Shown: piece after piece, positions 1-12,321 of the stretch
Position numbering within the stretch: position 1 is the stretch's first letter
Layout: each line of letters starts with the position of its first letter
Origin: Neckera pumila
Lineage: Eukaryota; Streptophyta; Bryopsida; Hypnales; Neckeraceae
Direction: 5' to 3'
DNA: 64,000 nucleotides
Assembly (NCBI GenBank): GCA_963969595.1
Contig: OZ018414.1
Coordinates: 17,839,660 to 17,903,659, forward strand
Notes under the pieces: generated by a model
Database searches by the model: none
Told to the model about the DNA's origin: nothing
Seen by the model: the letters and a program-made list of their open reading frames with translations, nothing else
Made by a program: the position numbers and the translations under genes

Positions 1-1107
1 CCCCGGATGGAAATTATAAGGAGCGTCTAATTTTAGTCTCCTTATGAATTGTATTATAGGAGATTTGGTTTTGCCCTTAGCTTTTGGGAATTCTCAAAAG
101 GTTGACCTAAAAGTTTCGGGATTTTACAAAACTCCACGATGACTCCATGAGAAGTCAATTGCCTTTGAAATTGATGGTAAATTCGTAGAAATTATTCAAA
201 GTGCGGTAAAATTTCACTAAAAATTAGGATAGAGTTTTGTGTGCCCGATAAGCAACCTGTCAAGTTTGAAGACTTTTTGATAGTCAAAAATACTGGAATC
301 AGCAATGACATCAAATTTAACAAGAATTTACAACTTGGCGGCGGGTTGACCGGCGTACCTAGAGTTCACGGTGTCCAAACGTTGCAAATGAAGAATATTT
401 TCTTGCTCCCACGAACCTTTTGAGAAATCCTAGCTAGTCAACTTCCTTGGAAAATGCAATTTCCAATAGTTGGAGTTTTGACCTTTTTTTTGAAGTTACT
501 GTTAGTGGTTTTTATGGGCAAAATTAGCTTGGAAGAAGGGGTTGGGGGCCTTCAAGACTAATTTGGGTCCTTTGAACACAATGGCGCAATTGGTTTTCAA
601 TTTCAAGTTGTTCTCTAAAAGATAGAGAGGGTCCAGCTGTAGGTTTGACTTTTTAGAAGTAATTAGCGGTAATTCTAAGTTAATTCACAAAATATCTTGG
701 TTAGATATGAAGATTGGATTTAGTTAAAGATCTCAAATCTTTCCTAAAAAACCCTCTTTGATTAAACTAAGAACAGTTGAAAATATCTTAAGATTAAAAC
801 GCATAATATCCTAAGGTAAAATAGGTTAAAATTCCAAATATCTTTGGGAAAAATCTAAGGTTTTACTTGGACAAGGTTTCCTTGCTAATTAAGGCTTATT
901 CTAGAAAATTCTTAGATTAAACAAGGATTATTTAGGAAATATCTTAGGGTAGATTAGAAATTAGCTTAGGGTTAGTTAGGTGAATTTTTGGGCAAAAGCG
1001 TACAATATCTCGTAGTAAATCAAGGGGGTGGGACTTCTTGAAAAGTATAAAAAGCTCCCCTTCAAGGTTTCCTAAGCCCCCTTTTTTTTGTTCACTAATA
1101 CGCTGCC
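1..1107. other. AT-rich non-coding stretch
   Basis: I see no gene here. Short open frames of about 60 codons are what AT-rich DNA gives by chance. Around 660-1000 there are many degenerate motifs built on TTAGATTA/TTAGG, which looks like decayed repeat sequence. There is no clear terminal repeat and no transposon protein. Confidence 0.5.
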
Positions 1108-1240
1108 AAAGTGTGGAAGACCCGCACTTTGATTTTACTCACTGAAATTCTATCCAAAGTGTGGAAAACCCACACTTTGATTTTGCTCACTGAAATTCTA
1201 TCCAAAGTGTGGAAGACCCACACTTTGATTTTGTTTACCA
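1108..1240. repeat. 48-bp tandem repeat, about 2.8 copies
   Basis: Units begin at 1108, 1156 and 1204, an exact 48-bp period. The third copy decays after about 35 bp. Each unit starts AAAGTGTGG and contains the reverse match CCACACTTT about 18 bp later, so every unit can fold into a small hairpin. Because 48 is a multiple of three, both strands are open and would encode 16-residue repeats. I see no start context, splice site or conserved domain to make it a gene. Confidence 0.85.
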
Positions 1241-2943
1241 ACACTTTGTCGAGATTATTTATTGAGGCCAAGACACAGCCATCTTTTGCTTTCAATTTCA
1301 ATTACCTTTAGTAGAGGTCTTGGTTAGAGGACGTGGGATTCCCTTAACACCAACAAACCACACTAAAATTCACACTGGGAGGGTTAGTTCCCTAGAAATT
1401 TGATACATTGTTTAAAATACTAACCACCTTGCCATTGTAGCAGAGTTGATTTGATTAATTCCTAATTTTGGGTTAAACACTATCATGTGTACCTCATTTA
1501 GGAATTAAACTATCAAAAACTTGCAATTCACTATAATCTTTGATTTTCAATTTAAGCACTATCATGTACACCTCATTCAAAGATTAAATTATTGAGAGAG
1601 GACCAAAACCGTTTGTGTTCAAGTTTTTCTTGAGGTTGCTCCCGCACGGCGAAGCTTTGACTTCACAACCCATTAATTAGAATTATTTAGCCTTAGAATC
1701 CTCTCATAAAACTCTTTGAACAATTAGAAATTGTGTCTTGGGAAAACCCCAAAAATACGTTGATTGCAAAACTTATAGAAGTGGCGTGATTTAGAATTAA
1801 CTTAGTTAGAAAAATTATCCCTTAAAAATCTCCAAAAAGAATTAGAATAACCATTAGTCAATTATCTTTTATTTAGGACTAGTCTTACCAAAAGAAATCA
1901 GAACAAGCAGTCCAACAAGGGATTAGTCCAGCAGGGGTTGTTCAAAAATCAACCATGGGGGTTGGGCTCACAAGTATTGGCTCACGAGTATCGGACTCAC
2001 GACAAGGGGTCTTTAACAAGGAGGTCGTCCAGCCAGGGATCAGTCTAACAAGGGGTCATCCAACCAAGGATCAGTCCAACAAGGGAGTCGGTTGAGTCCA
2101 GGGAGTCCAGTCCAAAATTTTGATTGACAATACAAAAATTAAAACACAAGGGCCAAGCCGTTGCTCGCCACCACCCCACTTCCGGGTTTTTTTCTAAAAT
2201 TTGGCTTGTCACCATAAGAAAAAAACAACTCAGCATCTTCCATAGCCAATTCTAACAAGGCACAACTACAAACTAAGAGTGAAGAAGAATTGAAGGGGGA
2301 AGCACATTAATAGACCATTAGACAACCCGGTGAAGAAAAGAGCATCAACCAACGGTTTGGTAAGAATCTCACTATTCCTTGTGGAATTATTCTTAGATTT
2401 TATTTATTTTTGTATTCATTTAGAATTATTTCGGTATTTTATTCCTTTTACTATTGAAGAATTTGGTTTGTTGCCACTAAATTTGATTCCTTTGACAATT
2501 AGTGGTTGAATGTTGTTTAGTTTTGTTTTATTAGGCCTAATAAGCCAAATAGGAAAAAACAAAAGTCAACAAATATCTTAGAATAATCTAATTGAACTAA
2601 TAAACTAAAGAACAAAGAATAAACTAACTATTCAATTGAAATAATTGAATTAGATAATTGATAAAGAACCATTTAAGTCTTTGAATTTAATTGAACAACA
2701 AAAGAATAAAAATTACAATTAGAATTAGGGCCTTGAAGTTTGACCAAACATTTAAATTACTTTAGAATCAACTTGAATCCTTTGTAGTATTTAATTTAGC
2801 TCCTTAATCTAAAGGAATTAAATTAAAAGCACTTAAACTAACCAATTATTGTAGGATCTTAGCCAAAGAAAATGTAGGAACAAGGGAATTTTGAATTAAC
2901 TTGATTCCAATTACCTTCCCAAGTAGGCGAAGAAAATTATACG
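1241..2943. other. non-coding, degenerate repeats
   Basis: No gene is visible. A short direct duplication around the phrase CACTATCATGT occurs near 1481 and 1552. A run of degenerate 'TCCAACAAGG/GGATCAGTC' motifs fills about 1905-2105. The texture resembles old retroelement or satellite-like sequence, but I find no LTR pair or primer binding site. Confidence 0.4.
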
Positions 2944-3021
2944 ATGGAGAACGACAGTTATTTTGAGACCATCATGCTGGTGATGTGCGATGACGGCACG
3001 TTAGAAGCCGTCGAGACCGAG
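2944..3021 (+). CDS. possible short first exon, unrecognised
   Basis: An ATG opens 26 codons that are rich in acidic residues and clearly higher in GC than the surroundings. It ends at a good donor (GAG|GTATGT), and reading on hits a stop two codons later. It could be the first exon of a gene, but I cannot find a convincing partner exon within the next few kilobases. The encoded peptide starts MENDSYFETIML and is not a family I know. It may equally be a relic. Confidence 0.22.
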
Positions 3022-4469
3022 GTATGTTAGTTTCACATTTATTTATTTTTTCTTGAATCGAGTTAAAATTGAATTTAGAAGTTAGACATTAGTTAGGTTA
3101 GAATCTTAGCATTTAGAACAAGTAGGTAATTTTTAGAGATTTCTTAACACATTCCATGCAAGAGAAATAACCAAAATCCAAAAATTAACGGTAGTTACAA
3201 TTCAACCATAGGCAATTTAGGATTTCCATTAAAAGGAGTTAACAAGGAAACTTTTAAGTCAAAATTAGGGTTGAAATTAGAATTCAATAGTCAATTTAAT
3301 TAAAAATACAACTCTAAAATTCAGAATTTAGTTAAAATTTATTACTATTTCTAATTAGTGGAAGAAGTCTTAAGATAGAATTAAGAAGTAACCTCAATTT
3401 GCCAATAACTTTCACTAGAAATTGAGAATTACCTTGCTTCCCCACTTGGTAGGAAAAAGGTTACATTCTATCACTCACTTAGACACAATTCTAGTTTAGA
3501 ATAGCTTTTATTTTCTCTTCCATGATTTGATTAACCACAATTTTCTAACCTTTAACAAATAGTGTGGTTGACTATTTGAAATTAGGAAATTCTCAGGTAA
3601 CAAAAAGTGTCCGTTGCTTGGAAGGCGTACACTTGCTTAGGAGCCACACATCCAGGAGTGAATCTCCACTCTAAAAAGCCATTAGAATCTGTGTGCCACT
3701 TTTTGACTCAAGGGTGGAGTTAGAAACACTCACAAGATCCATTGCATCAAAAAAATGAACCAAATACACATTAAGCAAGCTACAAAAGGCAGATAGTGAA
3801 GTGAAAATGAACATAAACAAACAGAAAAATAGAACAAGAAACACTAAAGAGCTATACAAAGGAGCACATCTAACGGCCTTCTTTGGTCTAGCAAAGGGAC
3901 TACTCTTTCTTGCAAGCCAAGATCAAAGATTAAAGCTATACCTACTCAAACTTAGCCCGCACTTTGTTTGCACGTTGGAGATACAAATAAGCACTATTTT
4001 GAGCTTTGTAGTGGGCCGCACACTCTAACATTGTTGTAAAGTTGAAGTGTCGGTGGACTTGGCCTTCTTTCATATTACAAATGAAATATTTTAGTTGTCT
4101 CTCACTCCAGCATCAAAGTTCTTAGTCATTTCTGATGCACCAATTTTGAAGATATACTGGAAAAGCCAATGAAAATCACCATCCACTTTGAATTGCATAA
4201 GTTCTTGTGCTGCAATGGCTACCTTGACAGGACTACTAGAGTGGCATATTCTTGCACTGATGCTTGAAGAATCCACTTTGAGAGACTGTGATGCTTTGAA
4301 AACTCTCTTTGATACCAAAAAAACACCACTTCCAAATTCTTGAATCTAAACAAATTTTTCTAAATGCTGATTTTTGAAATGCAAATCCATTCTGCGTTGA
4401 GTCTCCTGCAAGGCATGCTCGTGTAAGGGAAGCTTCTTATAATGCAAAGACCGTTGATGATAGATATGG
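3022..4469. other. non-coding stretch
   Basis: I see no supportable gene. A minus-strand open frame at 4091-4318 reads somewhat like decayed coding sequence, without a recognisable domain. A segment near 4385-4480 is repeated, diverged, at about 5278-5380. Confidence 0.4.
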
Positions 4470-5813
4470 TATACAGCAAGATGTTGTGATTCATAAATTT
4501 TGTAGTCACATCTTGGTAATCAAAGCAATGTGACACCTAATTATACTTAGTAATAATAAGTTTTAGTTGCTTTAACGACAAATGTGTCCTCTAATCATCA
4601 TTGTTACATTGGACAAGTTAGGATCACCGGATGCCACTAATGGGCAGATACATTGGACGGTTTAGATGGATCAGGCGGACAATGTGACTACTTTAAATTA
4701 GTCACATCAGGCAAATTAGGGTCATCAGACATCCTAGACAAGCTGGCAAATTGGATGATTTGGACGGACGATTTGTCCAATGTGACAATTATGCCCATAA
4801 TTAGAATAACCGCAATCTTCTATCAATAGAGCAATACTTTTGATGCTTTTGTGCTTCTTGATTAATTAATTTATTAGTATTTTTTAGACATATTATAGCC
4901 ATAGGGTCAAGTTGCTCTTTACTATAGCTATCATTGGTGGTCTCGCCATTACGGAGAGCTTCACTTACACTAAACATCAAGTGTAAGAGATTCAGCTTTA
5001 AAGTGGAGTTGCATGAGTTGAATGATGTAATAATTTCAATCATGTCCTTCATGCTAAGATTGAAGGTTTACACGTCCAGCTCAGAGTTTTTATTTATTAT
5101 AGAGGGAGGACAGTATTTGTTATGCCTGAGGTTATAACCCCTAAAAACCACCTAAGATTGTTTTTCACATTTTCAACCGGCCATGGGTATATAGACCTAT
5201 GGTCTCCAAATGCTTTAAGTAGTTCAATCCCGTCGTTTATGAATGCGGAGCTGTTGAAATTCTTGTAAAATGCAAATGCATCCAAAGTTGAGTCTCCTAC
5301 AAGGATTGCCCATGTAAGTAAAGCTCCTCGTAATGCAAAGACTACCAATGACAAGTATGGTAGATAGCAACTTGGCCCCATGGCTATAATGAGTCTAAAA
5401 AAACACAAATAAATTAATTAATCAAGAAGCACAAAAGTATCAAAAACATTGCTTGATAGTAGATCATGGTTATTCTAATTAGAGGCATAGTTGTCACATT
5501 GGAAGGACCATCCATCCAAACCATCCAATTTGTCTGCTTGTCTGGATATCTGGTGACCTTAATTCGTTCAATGTGACTACTTTAAAGTGGTCACATTGTG
5601 CGCAGGATCCGCCTGAACCGTCCACTATACCTGCTTGTTTGGGATGTCTGGTGATCCGAACTTGCCTAATGTGACAATGATGATTAGGGGACACAAATGT
5701 CACAAAAGCAAATAAACCTAATTAAAATTGAGCATAAAGGAGAACCACATTGCTTTAATTACCAAGAAGCGATTGCAAAATTTGTGAATCATAGCATCTT
5801 GCTATATTAGAAC
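4470..5813. repeat. 1.3-kb inverted-repeat (foldback-type) element
   Basis: The outer 400 bp on each side are inverted copies of one another: about 4470-4876 against 5405-5813. Landmarks that match in reverse are 'AGCAAGATG.TRTGATTCA' at the outer ends, 'TTGGTAATYAAAGCAATGTG' next, and 'AATCAAGAAGCACAAAAG' at the inner ends. The 530-bp centre holds two minus-strand open frames (4801-5052 and 5097-5408) without a known domain. This is the shape of a foldback or long-TIR transposon. The exact ends and any target duplication are not clear to me. Confidence 0.7.
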
Positions 5814-8423
5814 CAAACAAAAAAAGTACCTGCATATTAGCATACTTGTGCGATTGCACCGTCGTGCGACTTGTTGAATTTGATAAATTGTGGATCCCAC
5901 ATAAAAGGCCACATATCACATGCCTATGACACATTGTGCAAGAGTCACGATGGCGTAGAAAAACTGGCAATATAGACAAAAAATGGTCATAAACTTTCCA
6001 GCAAGGCTTAGAACTAGAAATCTCACATCGGATGCTAGGGTTAGGATGCTATGGACCAATGATCTTTAAATTGACTAAACTATGCCAAATTTTACCAAAA
6101 AAATCCACTCCTAAATATACATTGCAAAATGTTCTTGAAAATTGAAATTTGAGCCAAATTGATATACTTACATTTGAGGGTGGCAAAAATGTTTTCTCCA
6201 CTGTTGTGCTAGTAGCATCCATCTGTAATTTTTTTTCCCATCCGGTACCTCTGGAACAAACTGGATTGTTGATTGGTAGTTTTGGCGACCACATCCAATG
6301 GCCAGATTTCACAAGGAATAGGGCTTGGATTGTCTTCTCCATTTGCTATAGTTTAGTAACATTCATTGCAACATTCTCATGGTTTTTGCATTAACATCTA
6401 CATTCATTTTCCTTCTTTAGCATTAATGGCTTGGCATTTGAGTTTGGAAGAATCCCCCGCATTTTTTGAGTTTTTGGAGGCACCATTGAGCCAATTCCTT
6501 GCGATCGTTCACTTTCCTTTAGTTCCTTGGTATTGTAAAAACCTAGAGGTGCTATGAAAATATCTAGCATTCACTACATTGTGGAGATGGAGGCTACTCT
6601 TCAATGTGATATGTAGAATTTTTTGGAATTTTTGAAAATGGCGATGGTGCATTAGTTGGACTTCAATAGTTCCAACAATTTCTAATTTAACTAATGCTTG
6701 TGCTTTGTTTTGCCTTCGCAGTTTTGTCTCGATGTTGATTGATCTTTTGTGCTTCTACCATTTTCTTCTCATTTTTGTTGTTTGCTTGTGTATTGATACT
6801 ACTGGGGATTGTTTAGGCTTGTATTGTGGTGGGGATGCAGGTCTTCACTCTTGGCATGCCGACATGGTGCCGCAACTCAAACTCCTCAAGAATTTTTGAG
6901 TAAGGATTTTTAGGTCCATCTGGAATATTAATGCACAAAGAACGTTTTTATGCTTCCCTACAGATGTTGCACTAAAAATCCCCTCTAAAAAATATAGAAG
7001 TGTAATAATTTCATGTTTATAGAAAATGTAGCCATCTTAGAGAATCTAAGATAGGAAAATTTGTGCATTTTATTAAGGAAAAATCTATGCTTTTTTCAGT
7101 GTTATGAGAAGATGTCTCCACCTCCAAATCAACTCAATTTTTGAAATCAAATATTCTAAAATGTAGATTTATGCCTCTACAATCTAACTTTAGTGTAGAT
7201 TTTAGTAAGCACAATCAATACAAGTTGTAAATTTTGGAGTCTCAAATCTAATTAACTTGTAGATTTGAATTTCAATCTCATTGATTTATACATTTCAAAA
7301 CTTTTGATCTAGACCTTTTCTAAATTTCAAGAATTCCAAATATAAATTATATGTAGATATCATTTGTTCTAACATTTTAGAATTTTATATTAGATTTTAG
7401 ATTTTAGATTTCTAAAATATAAAAACTCAAGAAAAGTTATATTCCTGTGAATAGGATTCATTATCTTGTAGATTGACAACCTACAAGTCTTTTGTGTCTA
7501 ACCTCACAGTAATCTGGACAATCAATATGCGACAATTGCATCTTGTAAAATCTACCAAATATTGGGTAGAAATAGCATTGAAATGAAAGATATATACAAA
7601 ATCTACCACTTTCAATTGTACACGGGGATTTGGAGAGAATTTATGAAAATCCCTGTAAAGAAAATCTATTAATTTCTCATGTATAGGAGTTCTTTGAAGA
7701 TCCCTCCACGGTGACATTATAACACTGGGAATGGCAAAAACTAGCAGATAAAAATTGTAGAATCTCCAAACTAGTCTGAAAAATTCCAAAAAAGTCCATT
7801 GTAGTGGCATTAGCAAGTATTTACTACTTCTTACTCCGATTGGCAATCATGTGACCCATATGTCAGAGATACAACTATCACAACCTCTATCTGGACCATC
7901 AGCCGTGATTGTTCCAATTCTGAAGCCACCGTAGTTTTTCTATTGTCACCCGAGGTAGCCGATGCTACTGTACCGAACCCTGCCTAGAAGAGAAGGACAA
8001 CGGCCCCAGACCACAATCACAAGGCGTTGGCAAGAAGTATAGGCAAGCAAATTTGCCTAGATAGAGGGGGAGTTTAATTCCAATGGTGATGTAGTTGGGG
8101 TTGTTTGATGCAGTTGCATTGCCATTACGAGGAAGTAGAAGGTGATGGTTCCAAAGGAGGACAATTTGGAGAAACACAAAGGCAAGGGCACTTGTAAAAA
8201 GGATGGCATCTCTTTGCCGCACCTCAAGAAGGGCCTTTTGTCAAGTAGGACTGCAAGCACTTGTAATTAGTGAAGCTATGGACATGACGGAAGAAATCAG
8301 CCAAGGCTGTAGATCAATTGCTTGGAGGTTTGGAGGGCGAACTTAATAAAAAGGGAGTCCAATTCTCTACCTTTTCACGTCTTTTGCACTTGTCTTGCGT
8401 TTCAGAGTGATACTGCAAAATAT
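5814..8423. other. non-coding stretch
   Basis: No gene that I can support. Open frames of 60-120 codons occur on both strands, without start context, splice sites or familiar residues. About 7140-7450 is very AT-rich with repeated ATTTTAGATTT words. Confidence 0.4.
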
Positions 8424-8427
8424 TTAA

Positions 8428-9363
8428 CCTCTAAAGGACCAACGTATATTTTTTGGCTACATAGCTATTTTGGGCAAGTATGTGTGACTGGAGATTTCTA
8501 GATTTTTGGTCAAAATTTTAAGAGAAGGTGGGAACAAGGAATATCTTTCATATACACTAAATTTTATAATATTTAGAAATATGAATAAAAAATTATGGCA
8601 TTTATGTGGGGATTTTTTTGGAAATGGATACTCTGGACAGAGTAGAAAAAATCATTTTTTCCATAAAGATAAATTTGAAATTGGTTTTCTAAAATTATAT
8701 ATAAGTGTAAAGATTTGAATCATTTTATTTGATCAATGAGTCAAAAGTTATGATTTTTTTTTGTTTGCGGATAGTTATGGATTTCCTATTCTAAAATAAA
8801 CTTAGCAGTCCTTTATTTTATTCAATATTCAATATTTTTTGAAAAAAATAAAATTATAGGATATAGATTTCTTATTAAAACATTGCAATCATGGAGATTG
8901 GCATTTTTCAATTCTATAATTAAATTCTTAACAATTTCGTATTTTGAATCATTCTTTATTTCTGTCTACTTACTATTTTTTTCCTATATGTTGTACAATT
9001 CCAAATGGTTTGAAAATTTTCAAACATGTGGCCAACTTGTCTAGAAGAAAGAGTCCAAATAAGCACAATCATTTTGGACATCTTTTCATAGAAAAGTGAG
9101 CTTGTGAAGTGCAATTGCCATGTTTTTTGCAGAGTTAAAAACGCGGTTAAAGAAATTATTTTAGTGAATTTGAACACTTATATCTTGCAATCCACGTGGT
9201 GGAGGTTTTTGAATTATTTACCACAAGTTTTCAAGTCAGCATACTACAAGATCCTATAGTTACATATGTCCAAATGTTTTTCTTTTCAAAAATTTGGTAC
9301 TTGTACTAGGAATGGCAACTTTTGAGTGTTTTCGAGGAAACCGTAGTCATGAAAATTTAAAGG
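8428..9363 (+). mobile_element. TTAA-flanked non-autonomous DNA transposon (936 bp)
   Basis: The element is bounded by TTAA at 8424-8427 and 9364-9367. It starts CCTCTAAAGGACC and ends in an inverted, diverged copy (AATTTAAAGG). Its interior matches other copies in this window, for example 33398-35092 and 52037-52897, including the phrase 'GGAATTGTACAACATATAGG' read on the minus strand (about 8978-9006). It has no transposase ORF. TTAA target sites and CCC-like ends are hallmarks of the piggyBac superfamily, so I infer a piggyBac-like deletion derivative. Confidence 0.7.
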
Positions 9364-9680
9364 TTAATCAAACTAATCATCCATGCGCTAATAGGAAAGG
9401 CTTGATGCATGAGGAAATTTCTTGCAAATTGGTTTGTTTTGGTGCCAATGGAGTGAGCACATTTCCAAGACTGAGGATAGGAGTGACAACCTAAATCCAT
9501 GAGAAGTGGGCTCCATTTCTAATTGGCCCTAGTTGTGTCAGTCACCATCTCATCCTTGTCGTCAATACTATGTCTAAAATTTTGTTGGTTTCATGTCTTG
9601 AGGGCCTCTTCTAATCTGCTTATGCTTACTTTTGCCGCAACAACAAGCGCCATGCTCAGTTGTAAAGGCTTGTTGATCTT

Positions 9681-10110
9681 ATGGAAACTAAGGGTAACGA
9701 AATGGATCAAAATGTAGAAACTCGGGGGATCTCCATGAGGAGTCTAGCAACAAGAATTTTCTCTGAGTATTGCACCTTGCTAGTGAAGATGGGTGTCAAC
9801 ATGACTACGGGACCGGGTACAAAATTGCATGCTGGGGCTGCAGAAAAATTTGACTTCTTGTTTGATATTGAGGTGTTGCTTTCATTAGCTTGCTTTATTC
9901 CCCTTGTGAATGTCTTGCACTACTTGATTAAACTTTTACAAGTTCATAAAATCTTCATTTGCAATTTCATGTGAGCAATGAAGTTGTGCCAAAATGAACT
10001 AGCTTGAATGTTTCTAGATGCATCCATTGCTTACAAGAAGGTGGATTTTCGCTGCTATAGCAACCTCGTGGCACTTTTTAGTGTGGACATTCCTCTGCAA
10101 TGGAAGCCGC
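9681..10110 (+). pseudogene. decayed ORF, probably transposon-derived
   Basis: One frame stays coding-like from 9681 to about 10110 but carries two in-frame stops, at 9972-9974 and about 10005-10007. The translation after the stops (…LCQNELA, then …DASIAYKK) continues the style of the part before them (…LLSLACFIPLVNVLHYLIK, …KIFICNF). I do not know the family. It looks like an old transposon or gene-derived frame that has lost function. Confidence 0.4.
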
Positions 10111-10539
10111 CGCCGGGGATGGCTTATGCTATTTATTATTATATGTTTGGCCATAGATCTTTGAATGGAAATGGGTGCTACTATCATTTGAGTGATTTCT
10201 AACTTCCCATTTGAGGTAAATGAATCTATTGTGGACCAAATGGGAGCAAGCTCAGTGTGGGCAAAATCATATCAATGGTGTACTTTTCTAGACTTGAATA
10301 TGAATCACCATAACAATTTTGTCTACAATAGGCTTGCTTCCATTTATATCTACTACATGCTCATTTACCATAACCTCCCACTCGGAAAATGCATAAGAAA
10401 TTCTTACATAATACCCTATGGTATGCATTATATCCCAATGAATTTTGCAAATTATTCTTGAAGGTCTTTCTTCATTTCTATATTGATATTGCAAACTATA
10501 TTCCATAATTATATTAAAATGCTCAAAATGATAAATAGA

Positions 10540-11040
10540 ATATTTATACCTTCTAGCAAAAATGTTGACAAATTTAGAAGAATTCATAGGAATTGCTAAT
10601 TAACTAGAAATTAATACTAATTGTTGTAAGAATTTTACACGTGCATAAATAAAATCCATATCAAAGGTAGGCAAATTATTTCCAATAATTTCTTCCTTAA
10701 CACTTAAAATATACGTAATCTATTGATTGATTTGATTCCATATTTCATCCATTTTTAAACGGGTGTTTACATTCGACAATTTCCTCGTTGTTGGAAATTC
10801 TACAAAAAAATAGGCATTCCTTAATGAAGAGGCTTTGCCTCCCTCATCAGCTTGTTTTTTGTCAGAATTTCCTCTTCCATGGTGATTGCCCTATAGATAC
10901 AATTTTTTTTTGTCATGATTACCCTTGAAATGCCACTATCAATGTTTTGCATTCAATGAATGACTTAGGCAAACTTTGCTGGATTTAAATACAAAAATTC
11001 ATCCAACTTTTCTTGGGGAGTTGCTACTTGAATGCTTGCA
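10540..11040. repeat. dispersed repeat, copy 1 of 2
   Basis: This matches 16250-16480 in the same orientation. Shared landmarks are 'TTCAYAGGAATTGCTAATT', 'GTCATGATTA.CC.TG.AATGCC' and 'CAATGAATGACT', followed by 'TTTCTTGGGG.G.TGCT'. The copy at 16.3 kb is shorter. I cannot assign a transposon class. Confidence 0.6.
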
Positions 11041-11119
11041 AAAAACTATTCTCTGTCTTTGGGAAACTGTAGGTTGAAATTTTAGTTATTGAGACAATGA
11101 GACCAAACTCTCTGCATTT

Positions 11120-11235
11120 CATTAGAAAAGTTTTAAGCCTCCGGAGGGCTACTCTACAACCCTCCAAAGTACCCTGAAAATTTGTTTTTGGGGGCTAAAA
11201 AAAAATCATTTTTTCCCTATTCCCGCCCACCTAAA
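11120..11235. repeat. dispersed repeat shared with 59392-59500
   Basis: A block around GCCTCCGGAGGGC, then a T/A-rich run and CCCTATTCCCGCCCAC, matches 59392-59500 (GCCTCTAGAGGGCC, then CGCTATTCCCGTTCAC). A third, shorter relative is the CTGGAGCAGCCCTCCAG block near 60677. It is likely the end of a dispersed transposon family. Confidence 0.5.
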
Positions 11236-11581
11236 ATTGTAGTAGCAGTGGTGCATGAACTGAGTTTTAAGAGTTTCAAATAAATAAATAAAAATTTAAT
11301 TTAAAAAAATATATTTGGAAAAAAAAATCACAAAATTTGACTTTTTTGGCGAGCAGTTAAAGTATTTGACAACTCACTGTGGCACTTTTCAAGAGTGATA
11401 GACCAAGCTTTGAAATAGCTTGGTTTGTCACTTTGGAGCAATCCTACAAAGGACTAAATTTTTTTGAAATGTTTCCTTATACTTTGGGGAATAATGGACC
11501 TAGCTGAAAAATGTTATGTGGATGCTTGATCTACAAGAGTTGCTTGCTCTCATTTGTGTATTGCAATTGAGTGCACTTTAA

Positions 11582-12317
11582 CCCTTAAATGATGAACCTA
11601 TGACCATTGATTTCGTGCCTTATTACCTATCACTCAATTTTCTACCCTTTTACAACTAGATATGTATGAAAAATTTTATATTTATTTTTCAGAGTTGAAA
11701 CTACATGTCTTCTTTACTTCACAAAAAATTTAGATTTTTTTTTGGAAAATTGATTTTTTTGAGAATTTTTTAAGAAAAAATGAAAAAAAATCACATCAAA
11801 TCGAAATTTGTTTCAAAAATTTGAACAATTTACATGTGTATATATTACAATGACAAACATCATCTTGTAAACTCAATTTCCATTTCATTCTATGATTAGA
11901 AAATAATAGACACTGAAAATACATCCAAAGTTCAAATTGCAATAAAGTATTCAATATTGGGAATTTTTTCAAAATTCAAAATGGTGTAGAAACTAGAGTA
12001 GATGGCCTTCATTTTGTTAGTTGTACTCAAACTCCAAAATATCATTTTTGTAGAGAAATTTCGGATTTAGAGCAAGTAGCAACAGCTTTCCAAAATACAC
12101 TGAAATAGCATATTTTTTTGTGATCCATTTTCATTGCTAACTTCTCATTTATGTGAAGAGAAACACTCAGAAGACTAAAAATTGAATTGGATACTCTTCA
12201 TAACCCAAGTTGAAAAGTCAAAAAGAAAAACCAGGATGAAAAAACTCTTTCAAACACTTTCTAGTTCATTTGTTTATCATCCGTAAGCCACAGAATGGCG
12301 CCTATGGGATTTGGGGG
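11582..12317. mobile_element. TTAA-flanked non-autonomous DNA transposon (736 bp)
   Basis: TTAA occurs at 11578-11581 and 12318-12321. The ends are CCCTTAAAT on the left and, inverted, CCCCCAAAT on the right. The first 120 bp (CCATTGATTT … 'ACAATGACAAAC') match the right end of the element at 33398-35092 in reverse. There is no coding capacity. It belongs to the same TTAA family as the 8.4-kb copy. Confidence 0.65.
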
Positions 12318-12321
12318 TTAA

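Noticed and set aside
1..3600. LTR retrotransposon
   Set aside because: I searched by eye for long direct repeats, a primer binding site, a polypurine tract and gag/pol residues and found none.
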